A stretch of DNA of 64,000 bases from Methyloversatilis sp. (lineage in GTDB: Bacteria; Pseudomonadota; Gammaproteobacteria; Burkholderiales; Rhodocyclaceae): assembly GCF_030698125.1 (NCBI RefSeq), contig NZ_JAUYNV010000001.1, positions 1-64,000 of the forward strand, in the 5' to 3' direction. A program made the position numbers and the translations under genes. The notes under the pieces are model-generated. The model saw nothing but the letters and a program-made list of their open reading frames with translations. It was not told the origin of the DNA and ran no database searches. Of this stretch, positions 28,134 to 37,728 are shown piece by piece (positions within the stretch are counted from its first letter, which is position 1; every line of letters starts with the position of its first letter).

Positions 28134-28160
28134 TAAAGTTTGCAGCGGCAACTCCGTTAC
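28134..28160 (+). promoter_or_regulatory. sigma-28 (FliA) promoter of fliC
   Basis: TAAAGTTT at 28134-28141, then 11 bases, then TCCGTTAC at 28153-28160 matches the FliA consensus TAAAGTTT-N11-GCCGATAA with 5 of 8 in the -10 part. It lies 80 bases before fliC, a late flagellar gene normally under FliA control. Confidence 0.7.
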
Positions 28161-28239
28161 TTGAACCATCGGCGACATCAACAGCGGGCCATGCCCGGAG
28201 CGCCGTAACTACACACTACTTCGTGACAGGAGAAATAAA

Positions 28240-29733
28240 ATGCCGCAAATCATCAACACCAACGTGCCGTCGCTCACCGCCCAGCGCAACCTGAATTCTT
28301 CGCAGAGCTCGCTCGCCACTTCGCTGCAGCGCCTGTCCTCGGGCCTGCGCATCAACAGCGCGAAAGACGACGCCGCCGGCCTCGCGATCTCGGAACGCAT
28401 GACCTCCCAGGTGCGTGGTCTGAACCAGGCCGTCCGCAACGCCAACGATGCCATCTCGCTGACGCAGACCGCTGAAGGCGCGATGGGTTCGATCACCGAA
28501 GGTCTGCAGCGCATGCGTGAATTGTCGGTTCAGGCCGCCAATGATTCGAACAGCGCCAGCGACCGTCAGGCCCTGCAACAGGAAGTGTCGCAGCTGCAGC
28601 AGGAAATCAACCGCGTTGCCTCCACGACCCAGTTCAACGGCAAGAACCTGCTTGACGGCTCGTTCTCCGGTCAGTACTTCCAGGTCGGTGCGAATGCCAA
28701 CCAGTCGATCGGCATCAGCCTGAACAACACCAAGGCCACCAATATCGGTGCCAACACCGTCAGCGCCAACGGCACGCTGAACGCCGCAGCCGCGCTGGCA
28801 GCCGGTGCCGGCGCCCGTGTCGCCAACACCGTTGTGGCAGCCGAAGATCTGACCGTGACCGGTTCGCTCGGTACCGCAGCGGTTGCAGTGAATCTTGCAG
28901 ACACCGCCAAGGCAGTCGCCGCGGCCGTCAATGCACAGAGCGCAACCACCGGCGTGAGCGCAACGGCAGCGACCGAAGCCACGCTGAGCGGCCTGACGGC
29001 TGCCGGCACCTACACCTTCACGCTGTTCGGCGAAAACTCGACCGGCGTCGCCGTGTCGGCCACCATCGGCAACGCTGCCGATCTGAGCTCGCTCTCGACC
29101 GCGATCAACAACTACGCTGCGACGACCGGCATCACCGCCACGGTCAGCGGCGGTTCGGTCACGCTGAAGTCGGAAAGCGGCGCAGACATCTCGATCACCG
29201 ACTTCGCCGGTGCCGGCAATATCAGCCTGCAGGGTCGCAACGCTTTCACCAACGCAACAGCCGGTGCAGCAGTCGTCCTGACGGGCGCTACCGCCACCAC
29301 CGACTCCTCGACGGTCGGCGGTACGCTGAAGTTCTCGTCGTCGGACGCCTTCTCGGTCACCAGCGCGTCAGCCGGTGGTCTCTTCACCGCGACCACGGCG
29401 AACGCCAGTGCGCTGTCGTCGGTTGCTTCGATCAGCGTCGGCACGCAAACCGGTGCCAACGCCGCCATCGACGTCATCGACGCCGCCCTGCAGTCGATCA
29501 ATACGCAACGCGCTTCACTGGGTGCCATCCAGAATCGCGTGCAGAACACGATCAGCAACCTGCAGACCACGTCGGAAAACGTCAGCGCAGCCCGCAGCCG
29601 CATCCAGGATGCCGACTTCGCGATGGAAACCGCCAATCTGACCCGCGCGCAGATCCTGCAGCAGGCCGGCACTGCGATGCTGGCGCAAGCCAACTCGCTT
29701 CCGCAGAACGTGCTCAGCCTGCTCCGCGGCTAA
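28240..29733 (+). CDS. fliC: flagellin
   Basis: This 497-residue filament subunit has the conserved N-terminal D0/D1 region (about 1-165: [34 protein letters not shown]) and C-terminal D1/D0 region (about 415-497, ending [10 protein letters not shown]). The middle part is Ala/Thr-rich and variable, as usual for the exposed domain. AGGAGAAAT precedes the ATG. Only one flagellin is present in this window. Confidence 0.97.
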   Translation: MPQIINTNVPSLTAQRNLNSSQSSLATSLQRLSSGLRINSAKDDAAGLAISERMTSQVRGLNQAVRNANDAISLTQTAEGAMGSITEGLQRMRELSVQAANDSNSASDRQALQQEVSQLQQEINRVASTTQFNGKNLLDGSFSGQYFQVGANANQSIGISLNNTKATNIGANTVSANGTLNAAAALAAGAGARVANTVVAAEDLTVTGSLGTAAVAVNLADTAKAVAAAVNAQSATTGVSATAATEATLSGLTAAGTYTFTLFGENSTGVAVSATIGNAADLSSLSTAINNYAATTGITATVSGGSVTLKSESGADISITDFAGAGNISLQGRNAFTNATAGAAVVLTGATATTDSSTVGGTLKFSSSDAFSVTSASAGGLFTATTANASALSSVASISVGTQTGANAAIDVIDAALQSINTQRASLGAIQNRVQNTISNLQTTSENVSAARSRIQDADFAMETANLTRAQILQQAGTAMLAQANSLPQNVLSLLRG

Positions 29734-29751
29734 GCACCGGCAACTGAAAGA

Positions 29752-29779
29752 AACGGGGCACGGTTCGCCGTGCCTCGTT
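29752..29779 (+). terminator. hairpin after fliC
   Basis: A stem of about 12 bp (CGGGGCACGG / CCGTGCCTCG) closed by a stable TTCG tetraloop lies just after fliC. The T-run is short, so it may lower rather than stop read-through into flaG, giving much more flagellin message than flaG-fliD message. Confidence 0.6.
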
Positions 29780-29799
29780 AATTGCAAGGGGAAATCGTC

Positions 29800-30150
29800 A
29801 TGGCGATCCAGCCAGTCCCGCCGAGTACCTCGCCACCGCTCACTCCGGCCCTCGCACAGAGCACCGCCGTGAATGTCGTGACGCCCGCCAGTGTTCCCGA
29901 CCAACCCGCGCAGAACACCCCGCTGACAACCGAACAGATCGAACAGACGGTGGATGAAATCCGCCGCCAGATTCAACCGGTGGACCAGAATTTGCTATTC
30001 ACGATTGACAAGGAAACAGGGAAAACAATCGTGAGACTTATCGATTCAAGCACCAAGGAAATCCTGCGGCAGATCCCTTCAGAGGAACTGATCGCCATCG
30101 CGCGCGCGCTCGGCAAGAGCCACAGCGGTCTGATCGAGCGCAAGGCCTGA
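29800..30150 (+). CDS. flaG: FlaG family protein
   Basis: This 116-residue protein has a Pro/Thr-rich start and the conserved FlaG C-terminal part (LLFTIDKETGKTIVRLIDS, then EILRQIPSEELIAIARAL). FlaG affects filament length and lies between fliC and fliD in many polar-flagellated bacteria. AAGGGGAA precedes the ATG at 29800. Confidence 0.9.
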   Translation: MAIQPVPPSTSPPLTPALAQSTAVNVVTPASVPDQPAQNTPLTTEQIEQTVDEIRRQIQPVDQNLLFTIDKETGKTIVRLIDSSTKEILRQIPSEELIAIARALGKSHSGLIERKA

Positions 30151-30163
30151 GGGGCACCGCACC

Positions 30164-31582
30164 ATGGCAATCTCTTCCGCAGGAATCGGCTCCGGCCTTG
30201 ACGTTTCAGGCCTTGTATCGCAGCTGATGTCGCTCGAACAGCGCCCGCTGACGCTGCTCGCACAGAAGGAGGCCGGCGTACAGGCGAAGATTTCCGCCTA
30301 CGGTTCCATCAAGGGTGCGCTGTCTTCCATACAGTCGGCGGCCACTGCCCTGTCAAACGCGGCAACTTTTACCGCACGCAAGGCAGCGATCGGCAACGCC
30401 GACGTGGCAACAGTTGCCGGCACGGAAACGGCGGTTGCCGGCAATTACACGCTTGAAGTCAATACGCTGGCCGAATCGCAAGTAGTGGCGTCCGGCCAGT
30501 TCGCCGGCAGCACGGCCAGCGTCGGCAGCGGCACGCTGACGATACAGTTGGGCAAATACAACGCCGGCGCCTTTACCGCCAACCCGGACAAGACCGCAGT
30601 CAACATCACCATCGGCAGCGATGCGATGTCGCTGGCCGATGTACGCGACGCCATCAACGATGCCGATGCAGGCGTCACCGCCTCGCTCGTGAATGACGGC
30701 ACCGGCCATCGCCTGGTGCTGCGCTCCGTTGATGGCGGAACCGAAAATACGGTGAAAATCACCGCCACCGACGACGACGGCAACCACACCGACGACGCCG
30801 GACTGTCGCGCCTGATCTACGACGCATCGACCGGTGGTACGTCGCGCCTGTCGCAGATGATCCCGGCGTCCGATGCCACGCTGACGGTCAATGGCATCGC
30901 CATCACATCAAGTACGAACACGCTGACCGACGCGATCGAGGGCGTGACGCTGAGCCTGAAGAAGACCAACGTCGGCAGTCCGACCGTGGTGTCGGTCACC
31001 AATGACACCAGCGTCGCCCGCAGCGGCGTCGAACGTCTCGTCAAGGCCTACAACGATGCGCTCGGGATCATCAAGACGCAGACCAGTTACAACACCGAAA
31101 CCGACAAGGCCGCCACGCTGAATGGCGAAAGCACGATGCTGGCATTGCGCAACCGCCTGAGCGCCCTGGTCGGTACCTCTATCGCCCCGGGCCTGAATCT
31201 GTCGGCCATCGGCGTATCGGTCGAGAAGGACGGCAAGCTGGCGATCGATTCGACCAAACTCACGACCGCGCTCGACAACGGAAACGTGCAGAAGCTGTTC
31301 CGCGGCTTCGATGACGTCAAGGGCATGGGCAGCCGGCTGACCAGCCTGATGGACGACATGATCGACGCCGGCGGCCTCATTTCCAGCCGCACCGAAGGGC
31401 TGACCGCAGCCGCCAAGGCGTACCAGAAGCGCGCTGAAGCGATGTCGGACCGCCTGCTGACGATCGAAGCGCGCTACCGCAAGCAATTCAGCGCACTCGA
31501 CACATTGATCAGCAACATGACCGCCACCAGCAACTATCTGACACAACAACTGGCCAATCTGCCGACGATGTCGTCGCGCTGA
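30164..31582 (+). CDS. fliD: flagellar filament cap protein FliD (HAP2)
   Basis: This 472-residue protein forms the filament cap that folds flagellin at the tip. The N-terminus (SSAGIGSGLDVSGLVSQLMS) and the C-terminal heptad region (about 400-472, ending in LTQQLANLPTMSSR) match FliD. The length is typical. It follows flaG by 13 bases. Confidence 0.95.
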   Translation: MAISSAGIGSGLDVSGLVSQLMSLEQRPLTLLAQKEAGVQAKISAYGSIKGALSSIQSAATALSNAATFTARKAAIGNADVATVAGTETAVAGNYTLEVNTLAESQVVASGQFAGSTASVGSGTLTIQLGKYNAGAFTANPDKTAVNITIGSDAMSLADVRDAINDADAGVTASLVNDGTGHRLVLRSVDGGTENTVKITATDDDGNHTDDAGLSRLIYDASTGGTSRLSQMIPASDATLTVNGIAITSSTNTLTDAIEGVTLSLKKTNVGSPTVVSVTNDTSVARSGVERLVKAYNDALGIIKTQTSYNTETDKAATLNGESTMLALRNRLSALVGTSIAPGLNLSAIGVSVEKDGKLAIDSTKLTTALDNGNVQKLFRGFDDVKGMGSRLTSLMDDMIDAGGLISSRTEGLTAAAKAYQKRAEAMSDRLLTIEARYRKQFSALDTLISNMTATSNYLTQQLANLPTMSSR

Positions 31583-31614
31583 TGCAATCAACACGACCGG
31601 GAAAAGGGACTTTC

Positions 31615-32028
31615 ATGTTTGCATCGCTTTCAAATCCACACATGGCTTACGCACAGGTCGGCATGGAAACCCGGGTGGCCGGTGCCGATCCGCACCTGCT
31701 GATCCTGATGCTGTTCGACGGTGCGCTGATGTCGGTATCGACGGCCAGCCACCAGATGGAAATGGGTGAAACCGCGGGCAAGGGCCTGTCGATTTCACGC
31801 GCCATCGACATCATCGGCAACGGTCTCAAGGTGAGCCTGGATCTGGACGCCGGCGGCGAACTGGCGCAGCGGCTGTACGCACTGTACGACTACATGTGCG
31901 CGCGCCTGCTGCACGCCAATGCCCACAACGACCGCGGCGCACTGGAAGAAGTCAGTCACTTGCTGGGTGAATTGAAGGATGCCTGGGAAGAAATCAGGCA
32001 GAAGCTGTCGCAAGGGGCGCCCATGTAG
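31615..32028 (+). CDS. fliS: flagellin chaperone FliS
   Basis: This 137-residue four-helix protein binds the flagellin C-terminus and prevents early polymerisation. Conserved features include AYAQVGMETRVAGADPHLLI, LMLFDGALMS and YDYMCARLLHAN. AAAAGGGA precedes the ATG at 31615. An upstream in-frame ATG would add 11 unrelated residues. Confidence 0.93.
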   Translation: MFASLSNPHMAYAQVGMETRVAGADPHLLILMLFDGALMSVSTASHQMEMGETAGKGLSISRAIDIIGNGLKVSLDLDAGGELAQRLYALYDYMCARLLHANAHNDRGALEEVSHLLGELKDAWEEIRQKLSQGAPM

Positions 32029-32138
32029 GCAAAAGCGGAAATTGCACGGTAAATACCGCTTACATGTGCGACTCCGAACCGCTGCCCGCCTGTACGCTCA
32101 TTGACTAACCGGTACCTCCTGCAAGACGGCCCGACGAC

Positions 32139-32438
32139 ATGAACTCACTGCCCCTGCTCGAAGACATGCACCAGATCTCCAGCCACATGGTCGATGCCGC
32201 GCGCGCCAACGACTGGGACCGTCTGGTCACCCTCGAACTCGATGTCTCTGCGCTGCGCCAGCGCCTGGCAGACAATGACGAACCACCGGCGTCGCCGGCG
32301 GAGCGTGCCCGCAAGGTTGCGCTGATGAAACAGATACTCGCCCACGACGCCGAAGTGCGCCGCCACGTCGAACCGTGGATGGCACAGGTCAAGGTGTTCC
32401 TCGGCAAACTGCCGGCAGGCCGGGCCGAAAACGGCTGA
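32139..32438 (+). CDS. fliT: FliT-like flagellar export chaperone
   Basis: This 99-residue helical protein follows fliS and has the FliT-like start LLEDMHQISSHMVDAARAND. FliT proteins are chaperones of FliD. Sequence conservation in the family is low, so the call rests mainly on size, helical content and position. Confidence 0.7.
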   Translation: MNSLPLLEDMHQISSHMVDAARANDWDRLVTLELDVSALRQRLADNDEPPASPAERARKVALMKQILAHDAEVRRHVEPWMAQVKVFLGKLPAGRAENG

Positions 32439-32442
32439 ACGC

Positions 32443-33624
32443 ATGAACAACCTGCTGCCGGGCATCTCGCAACGTCTTGCGGAACTGGCCCGCGGCTCGG
32501 TACAGGTCGCCGGTCCGGTCAGCCCGATCGGCGGACAGCTGCCTGAATTCCAGCCCGGCGAGCGCTATACCGCACAGATCATCCAGAACCTGCAGGACGG
32601 GCGCGCGCGCGCGCAGGTTGCGGGTCAGATGGTCACGCTGCAACTGCCGCAGGGCGCACGCGAAGGCAGCACGGTCACCCTTACCCACGTTGCACGCAAT
32701 GCGCAGACGCTGATTGCCACGCTGGTCCCGGATTCCGCAGCCGGCGAGGCCGGCGACGTCAGCCTCAGCGAGCCGGCGCGCGTCATCAGCGCCCTGCTCG
32801 ACCGCCCGGCGCCGCCGCCGGCTCGCCTGTCCGCCGGGCAGGCCCTGATCGATCCGGCCCTGCTGCGCGCCAGCGCCAACGTGAGCGACGCGGCGGCAAC
32901 ACCACTGATCGCCGGCCGACTCGCCAGCGCGATCGGCCAGAGCGGCCTGTTCTACGAGTCGCACCAGGCGCAGTGGGTCAGCGGCGAGCGCACGATCGAA
33001 TCCACCGAGCGCGAGCCGCAGCGTGCCTTTGATCCACAAGCCCGTGCGACGCCGGCCGCGCCGCAGCGCACCGATGCCGCAACGCTTGCACGGGCTGGCG
33101 CCGAATTCGCACAGATCAACGACGCACCGGCGCCGGAACGGGCCGAAGCCGCGCGCGCAGATACCGCAACGCCAGCCGAACTGCGACCGCTGGTGCACAA
33201 CCAGTTGCTGGGCCTGGCGCAGCACTCGCTCGCCTGGGAAGGACTTGCCTGGCCCGGGCAGATGATGAAGATCGAGATCGACGACCCGCGCGCCGACGGA
33301 CGGCCCGACGAGACCGGTGCGGAGCCGGACACCGATGTACCCTGGACATCACGCCTGCGACTGGTGCTGCCCGGTCTGGGGGAGGTCGAAACGTCCCTGA
33401 CGCTGTGGCGCGACCATGGCATCGCGCTCAATTTTTCCAGTGATCCCGAAGCGCGGCTGCGCATGGGCAGCGCCCTGCTGGAACTGCAACAGCGCATGAG
33501 CGACGCCGGACTGCGCCTGGGTCAGGTGACCTTCGGCGATGCACCGCCGGCCTCCGGAAGTCAGCCGACCGAGGCGGCCGATGAAACCATGGTTGATCCC
33601 GCTGGCACGCAGGTGATGGCATGA
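32443..33624 (+). CDS. second FliK-type hook-length control-like protein
   Basis: This 393-residue protein has a variable N-terminal and Ala/Pro-rich middle part and a FliK C-terminal domain (about 300-380: RLVLPGLGEVETSLTLWRDH, then LLELQQRMSDAGLRLGQVTF). The main fliK of this bacterium is the gene at 55355. This copy starts 4 bases after fliT and overlaps the FlhB-like gene by 4 bases, a recurring fliS-fliT-fliK-flhB' arrangement in betaproteobacteria. Its exact role is unknown. It may interact with the free FlhB-type domain. Confidence 0.75.
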   Translation: MNNLLPGISQRLAELARGSVQVAGPVSPIGGQLPEFQPGERYTAQIIQNLQDGRARAQVAGQMVTLQLPQGAREGSTVTLTHVARNAQTLIATLVPDSAAGEAGDVSLSEPARVISALLDRPAPPPARLSAGQALIDPALLRASANVSDAAATPLIAGRLASAIGQSGLFYESHQAQWVSGERTIESTEREPQRAFDPQARATPAAPQRTDAATLARAGAEFAQINDAPAPERAEAARADTATPAELRPLVHNQLLGLAQHSLAWEGLAWPGQMMKIEIDDPRADGRPDETGAEPDTDVPWTSRLRLVLPGLGEVETSLTLWRDHGIALNFSSDPEARLRMGSALLELQQRMSDAGLRLGQVTFGDAPPASGSQPTEAADETMVDPAGTQVMA

Positions 33625-33920
33625 CGCAGTCTGCCCGCGCCCAGGCGGTCGCCATGGCCTACGGTGCAGGCGATGCCGCGCCGCGCGTCGTGGCCAAGGG
33701 CCGCGGACTGGTGGCCGACGAAATCATCCGGCGCGCTCGTGAAGCGGGCGTTTTCGTGCATGAATCGCGCGAAATGGTTGCGCTGCTGATGGGGCTCGAT
33801 CTCGACCAGCGCATCCCGCCGGAGCTTTACATCGCCGTAGCCGAACTGCTGGCGTGGATCTATCGTGTCGAAAAAGGGCTGAACGCCGCACCGCCATCGA
33901 CCATCAGGGTGCCCGCCTGA
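33621..33920 (+). CDS. free FlhB C-terminal-type protein (FhlB family)
   Basis: This 99-residue protein matches the cytoplasmic domain of the export switch protein FlhB (AVAMAYGAGDAAPRVVAKGR, IIRRAREAGVFVHESREMV, IPPELYIAVAELLAWIYR) without the membrane part. The self-cleaving NPTH motif is absent, as in other free FlhB-like proteins, so it should not autocleave. It is coupled to the second FliK-type gene by an ATGA overlap, which hints at a substrate-switch side function. Confidence 0.8.
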   Translation: MTQSARAQAVAMAYGAGDAAPRVVAKGRGLVADEIIRRAREAGVFVHESREMVALLMGLDLDQRIPPELYIAVAELLAWIYRVEKGLNAAPPSTIRVPA

Positions 33921-33987
33921 CCTTACACTCCACTGCACCGCCGCAGCCCTGCGCCAGCAGACGCGGCACACCGACAGGACGCATTCC

Positions 33988-34743
33988 ATGACCGAGGACA
34001 TCCGGTTCGATCTGCTAGAAGCCGACGACTTCGCCCGCTACGTGCTGGACGGCACGACCGACATCGTGTTCTACCTGCGCGCGATCAAGGACCAGAAGGC
34101 CAATATTTCAGTCTACGCCGGCCGTTCGAACGAGCCCTTCCTGACGGCCGTTCTCGACATCGACGACGCGCGTGGCGCGGTGGTGCTCGATGTGCCGCGT
34201 GACGAGAAGCAACTGGAAAAGGCGCTCAAGTCGTCACCGCTGGTCTGCCTCACCTCGCTCGAAAAGGTGAAGGTGCAATTCATGGTACCGCGCTGCCGCA
34301 GCGTCGAATTCGACGGCGGTCCGGCGATCGAGATTCCGCTGCCGACACGCATGCTGCGGCTGCAGCGGCGTGACTACTATCGCCTCATCGTGCCGCCCAA
34401 TCCCCGCCTGCGCTGCCTGATCCCGGCCGGTGACGGCAACGGACGCATGACCGAAGCAAATATCGTGGATATTTCGGGCGGCGGCATGGCCGTCGTGGCG
34501 CCACCGAGCAGCCTGAACCTGTCGGTCGACAGCGTGATCGACCAGTGCCAGATCATGCTGCCCGAACTTGGCACCATCACGGCCACGCTGCAGGTGCGCA
34601 ACATGTTCCGCGTCACCGAACGCGGCGGCAGCGAACTGCGTGCCGGATGCCAGTTCATCGGCCTGCCGGCCACGGCGGATGCACTCATCCAGCGTTACAT
34701 CCTGCGCATCGAGCAAGAACGTACGAGCGAGCGCGACGTCTAA
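33988..34743 (+). CDS. ycgR: PilZ-domain flagellar brake protein (YcgR-like)
   Basis: This 251-residue protein has an N-terminal YcgR-type domain (about 1-120) and a C-terminal PilZ domain that binds c-di-GMP. The binding motifs are RLQRRDYYR (about 127-135) and DISGGG (about 161-166). YcgR proteins slow or stop the flagellar motor when c-di-GMP is high. Its location after the flagellin group agrees with this. Confidence 0.85.
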   Translation: MTEDIRFDLLEADDFARYVLDGTTDIVFYLRAIKDQKANISVYAGRSNEPFLTAVLDIDDARGAVVLDVPRDEKQLEKALKSSPLVCLTSLEKVKVQFMVPRCRSVEFDGGPAIEIPLPTRMLRLQRRDYYRLIVPPNPRLRCLIPAGDGNGRMTEANIVDISGGGMAVVAPPSSLNLSVDSVIDQCQIMLPELGTITATLQVRNMFRVTERGGSELRAGCQFIGLPATADALIQRYILRIEQERTSERDV

Positions 34744-34876
34744 GTCGATTCGAAGCGTTCATTCGCTCTGCGCCGCGGGCTGTTCGGTTGCTGACAGCAA
34801 TTGATAAGCGCGCTAAGGTCTGACGATGGTGCCAAAGGTGGTGTCATTCACGATCGAGACCAAAGAGGCAATGAAC

Positions 34877-36076
34877 ATGGTGAACGAACTGCAGACGCTG
34901 TTGCCTCACGGCTACTGTTTCTCCTGGCAAAAGGATCTGTTGCTGCTGCACGTCGTAGCGAACCTGCTGATCGCCGTCGCCTACTTCACCATCCCGGCCA
35001 CCTTGTGGACCTTCGTGCGTCGTCGCACCGACCTGAGTTTCAGCCCGATCTTCATCATGTTTGGCGTCTTCATCATGGCTTGCGGCGTCACGCATGCGAT
35101 GGACATCTGGACGCTGTGGTATCCGGATTTCTGGCTCGATGGCTGGCTGCGCCTTTTCACGGCCGCCGTGTCGATTGCGACCGCCATCATGCTGTGGCGT
35201 CTGATCCCGATCGCGCTGTCGCTGCCCAGTCCCGAGTCACTCAGCCGGGCCAACACCGAACTGAAGGCTGAAATCGTCCGCCGCAAGCAATACGAAACAG
35301 AACTGCGCACACTCAACAGCCAGATGAAGCAGCAGATCGAGGAGCTCGAAGCGCTGTCATACGCCATTTCGCACGACGTGCGCGGCCCGCTGCGGCACAT
35401 CGAAGGGTTCGCGCGCGCGCTGGCCGACAAGCACCCGGCACCGGCTGACCACCCGGCTCAGCGCTACATCGAGCGCATCCGGACGTCGGTACATCACCTG
35501 AGCAATATCGTCGAAGGTCTGCTCGCATTTTCGCGCGCCAGCCGCACCGAACTGCGCCGCGAGCGCTGCGACATGAACACGCTGATCGCCGAAGTGGTCG
35601 AAGAACTTGCCCCCGACATGGGCAATCGCGTCGTCGAGCTGAAGATCGGCACGCTGCCGGACGTGCAAGCCGATCCGAAACTGCTCTACCAAGTGTTCTA
35701 CAACCTGATGGCCAATGCAGTGAAGTATTCGCGCGACCGCACGCCGGCAGTGATCGAAGTCGATTGCGTCGACGACAGCGGCGACGACCTTGTTTTCCGG
35801 ATCCGCGACAATGGCGCCGGATTCGACATGCAATACGCAGGCAAGCTGTTCGGCGTGTTCCAGCGCCTGCACCATTCGAGCGAATTCGAAGGTACCGGCA
35901 TCGGGCTGGCGAACGTGAAGCGCATCGTGGAACGCCATGGCGGCCGCGTCTGGGCCACTGGTGAGCCCAGCGCAGGCGCCAGCTTCTTCGTCGCCCTGCC
36001 GCGACTGGCCCGCCCGGCCTCAAACCGGCCTGCAGACCCCCTCACAGGAGTAAGCGATGTCCCTGCACTTGCGTGA
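34877..36076 (+). CDS. histidine kinase with ethylene-receptor-like membrane domain
   Basis: This 399-residue protein begins with three membrane segments (about 22-125) clearly similar to the ethylene-binding domain of plant ETR1: LIAVAYFTIPATLWTF and FIMACGVTHAMDIWTLW. Cys69 and His73 match the copper ligands Cys65 and His69 of ETR1, but ETR1 Asp25 is Asn29 here. A coiled coil (about 125-165), a HisKA domain (SHDVRGPLRHIEGFARAL) and a HATPase domain (NLMANAVKYS, DNGAGFDMQ, GTGIGLA) follow. The ATG at 34877 fits AGAGG 8 bases upstream better than 34871. It overlaps the next gene, a response regulator. Confidence 0.85.
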   Translation: MVNELQTLLPHGYCFSWQKDLLLLHVVANLLIAVAYFTIPATLWTFVRRRTDLSFSPIFIMFGVFIMACGVTHAMDIWTLWYPDFWLDGWLRLFTAAVSIATAIMLWRLIPIALSLPSPESLSRANTELKAEIVRRKQYETELRTLNSQMKQQIEELEALSYAISHDVRGPLRHIEGFARALADKHPAPADHPAQRYIERIRTSVHHLSNIVEGLLAFSRASRTELRRERCDMNTLIAEVVEELAPDMGNRVVELKIGTLPDVQADPKLLYQVFYNLMANAVKYSRDRTPAVIEVDCVDDSGDDLVFRIRDNGAGFDMQYAGKLFGVFQRLHHSSEFEGTGIGLANVKRIVERHGGRVWATGEPSAGASFFVALPRLARPASNRPADPLTGVSDVPALA

Positions 36077-36500
36077 CATTCTGGTTGTCGAAGACAACGA
36101 CAACGATGTCGAATTGATGCTGATGAGCCTCGGCGAACTCAAGCTTGCCAACCAGATCGTCATCGTTCGGGACGGCGTCGAGGGGCTGGACTACCTTTAT
36201 CGGCGCGGCCGCTTCGCTGCGCGCGAGGGCAGCCAGCCGTTGTTCATGCTGCTCGACCTGAACATGCCGCGCATGGGCGGCATCGACATGCTGGCCGAAA
36301 TGCGCCGCGACGACGGTCTCCGCACACTGCCCGTGGTCATCATGACCTCGTCGCGCGAAGATCCCGACCTTCGCCGCTGCTACGACCTCGGCATCAACGC
36401 CTACGTTGTGAAACCGGTGGATTTCGACCAGTTTTCGCGCACCGTGACCAACCTGGGTATTTTCTGGGCGCTGATCAACGAACCCCCTCCCCGAATCTGA
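36057..36500 (+). CDS. single-domain response regulator (Rcp1-type)
   Basis: This 147-residue receiver domain protein has no output domain. The acidic pair is in LVVEDNDNDVELM, the phosphoacceptor Asp in MLLDLNMPRMGG, and the conserved Lys in VVKPVDF. This subfamily partners phytochrome-like and ETR1-like kinases. It overlaps the kinase gene by 20 bases and has AGGAG before the ATG. Without an output domain it should act through protein contacts. Confidence 0.9.
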   Translation: MSLHLRDILVVEDNDNDVELMLMSLGELKLANQIVIVRDGVEGLDYLYRRGRFAAREGSQPLFMLLDLNMPRMGGIDMLAEMRRDDGLRTLPVVIMTSSREDPDLRRCYDLGINAYVVKPVDFDQFSRTVTNLGIFWALINEPPPRI

Positions 36501-36692
36501 TCCTCTGGATAAACAGACGACTCACTGACAACAAGAGCTTTCGTTGTCCGTCATGGACTTCCTGCCTCGAAACATGAAAGTTCGGTGACACCTGCATCCG
36601 TTCCGGCCTCCGCCGAGTAGAGGGAATGACGACGCGCTTTCGAGTTGCGTTCTCGTCCATTTCCCCAACCATTTTCTTCGGAGAGGTCAGAC

Positions 36693-37616
36693 ATGTACGA
36701 AAAAACCCACAGGTACGATAAAGCCCGGAAGTACGAAAGAGCTTTTCTGGCGGCGGCATCCACCGTCGCGCTCGCCGTTGCAACGCCGGCTGGTGCGGCC
36801 GATTTCATCGGTCTGACGACCGGCAACGAAATCGGCATGTTCAGCAGCAGCAGCACGTCGGCCGCCACCTTCACTTCGATCACCGGCCTGGGCGCCGGCG
36901 AACGCATTCTCGGCATCGATCTGCGCCCGAGCAACAACAGGGTGTACGGCGTGAGCAGCCTGAACCGCATCTACACGCTGGACGTTGCGAGCGGCATGGC
37001 CACCTTCATGGCGGCACTCGACACCCCGCTGGTCAACCCGTCGCTGTCCTACGGCATCGATTTCAATCCGGTGGCCGATTTCGCCGGTGCAGCGTCGCTG
37101 CGTTACGTGAGCAACGTTGGTCAGAACCTGGCGATCAACGTCGATACGGGTGTCGTCGGCAACGCTGCCAGCGTCATCCCTTCCGGCTTCAGCGCTGTGG
37201 CCTATACCAACTCCGACGCCTCGGCAATGAGCGGCCCGGCATCGACCGCGCTGTACTACCTCAACACCACGACCGATACCCTGCACGTCGCCCCGACCGC
37301 CTTCAACGCACCGACCATCACGACGGTCGGGTCGCTCGGCATTTCGGGCAACGTGATCGGCGCCAACGGTTTCGAAATCGACGCCAGCGGCATGGGCTGG
37401 GCGGCCCTGACGCTGGACAACGGCGACAGCGGTTTGTATTCGATCGATCTGGGCACCGGTCTCGCGACCTTCAATGGCACGCTGAACGCCAACCTGCGCG
37501 GCTTCACCTCTGCCTCGTTCATGGCACCGGTGCCGGAACCCGAAACCTGGGGCATGCTGCTGTCCGGCCTCGGCCTGATCGGCATGATGGCGCGCCGCCG
37601 CATGCGCAAGGCCTGA
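36693..37616 (+). CDS. PEP-CTERM protein with DUF4394 domain
   Basis: This 307-residue exported protein has a long signal peptide (about 12-35, ending PAGAA), a beta-rich DUF4394 domain (about 36-280) and a PEP-CTERM sorting tail (VPEPETWGMLLSGLGLIGMM followed by ARRRMRKA). Such tails are processed by exosortase EpsH/XrtA, usually with exopolysaccharide production. No exosortase gene is in this window. GGAGAGG precedes the ATG at 36693. Confidence 0.88.
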   Translation: MYEKTHRYDKARKYERAFLAAASTVALAVATPAGAADFIGLTTGNEIGMFSSSSTSAATFTSITGLGAGERILGIDLRPSNNRVYGVSSLNRIYTLDVASGMATFMAALDTPLVNPSLSYGIDFNPVADFAGAASLRYVSNVGQNLAINVDTGVVGNAASVIPSGFSAVAYTNSDASAMSGPASTALYYLNTTTDTLHVAPTAFNAPTITTVGSLGISGNVIGANGFEIDASGMGWAALTLDNGDSGLYSIDLGTGLATFNGTLNANLRGFTSASFMAPVPEPETWGMLLSGLGLIGMMARRRMRKA

Positions 37617-37657
37617 GCACGCTGCACCTCGCGCGGGCTCCGGTTCGCGCGAACTTC

Positions 37658-37694
37658 AGGGGCTTCGTGCCGCAGGGTGCGAAGCCCCTTTTTC
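37658..37694 (+). terminator. rho-independent terminator
   Basis: AGGGGCTTCG pairs with CGAAGCCCCT and is followed by a T-run. It ends the PEP-CTERM gene and lies shortly before the convergent membrane protein gene. Confidence 0.85.
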
Positions 37695-37728
37695 GTTCCT
37701 GCTCGACGATGGGCGCCGCCGGTCCGGA

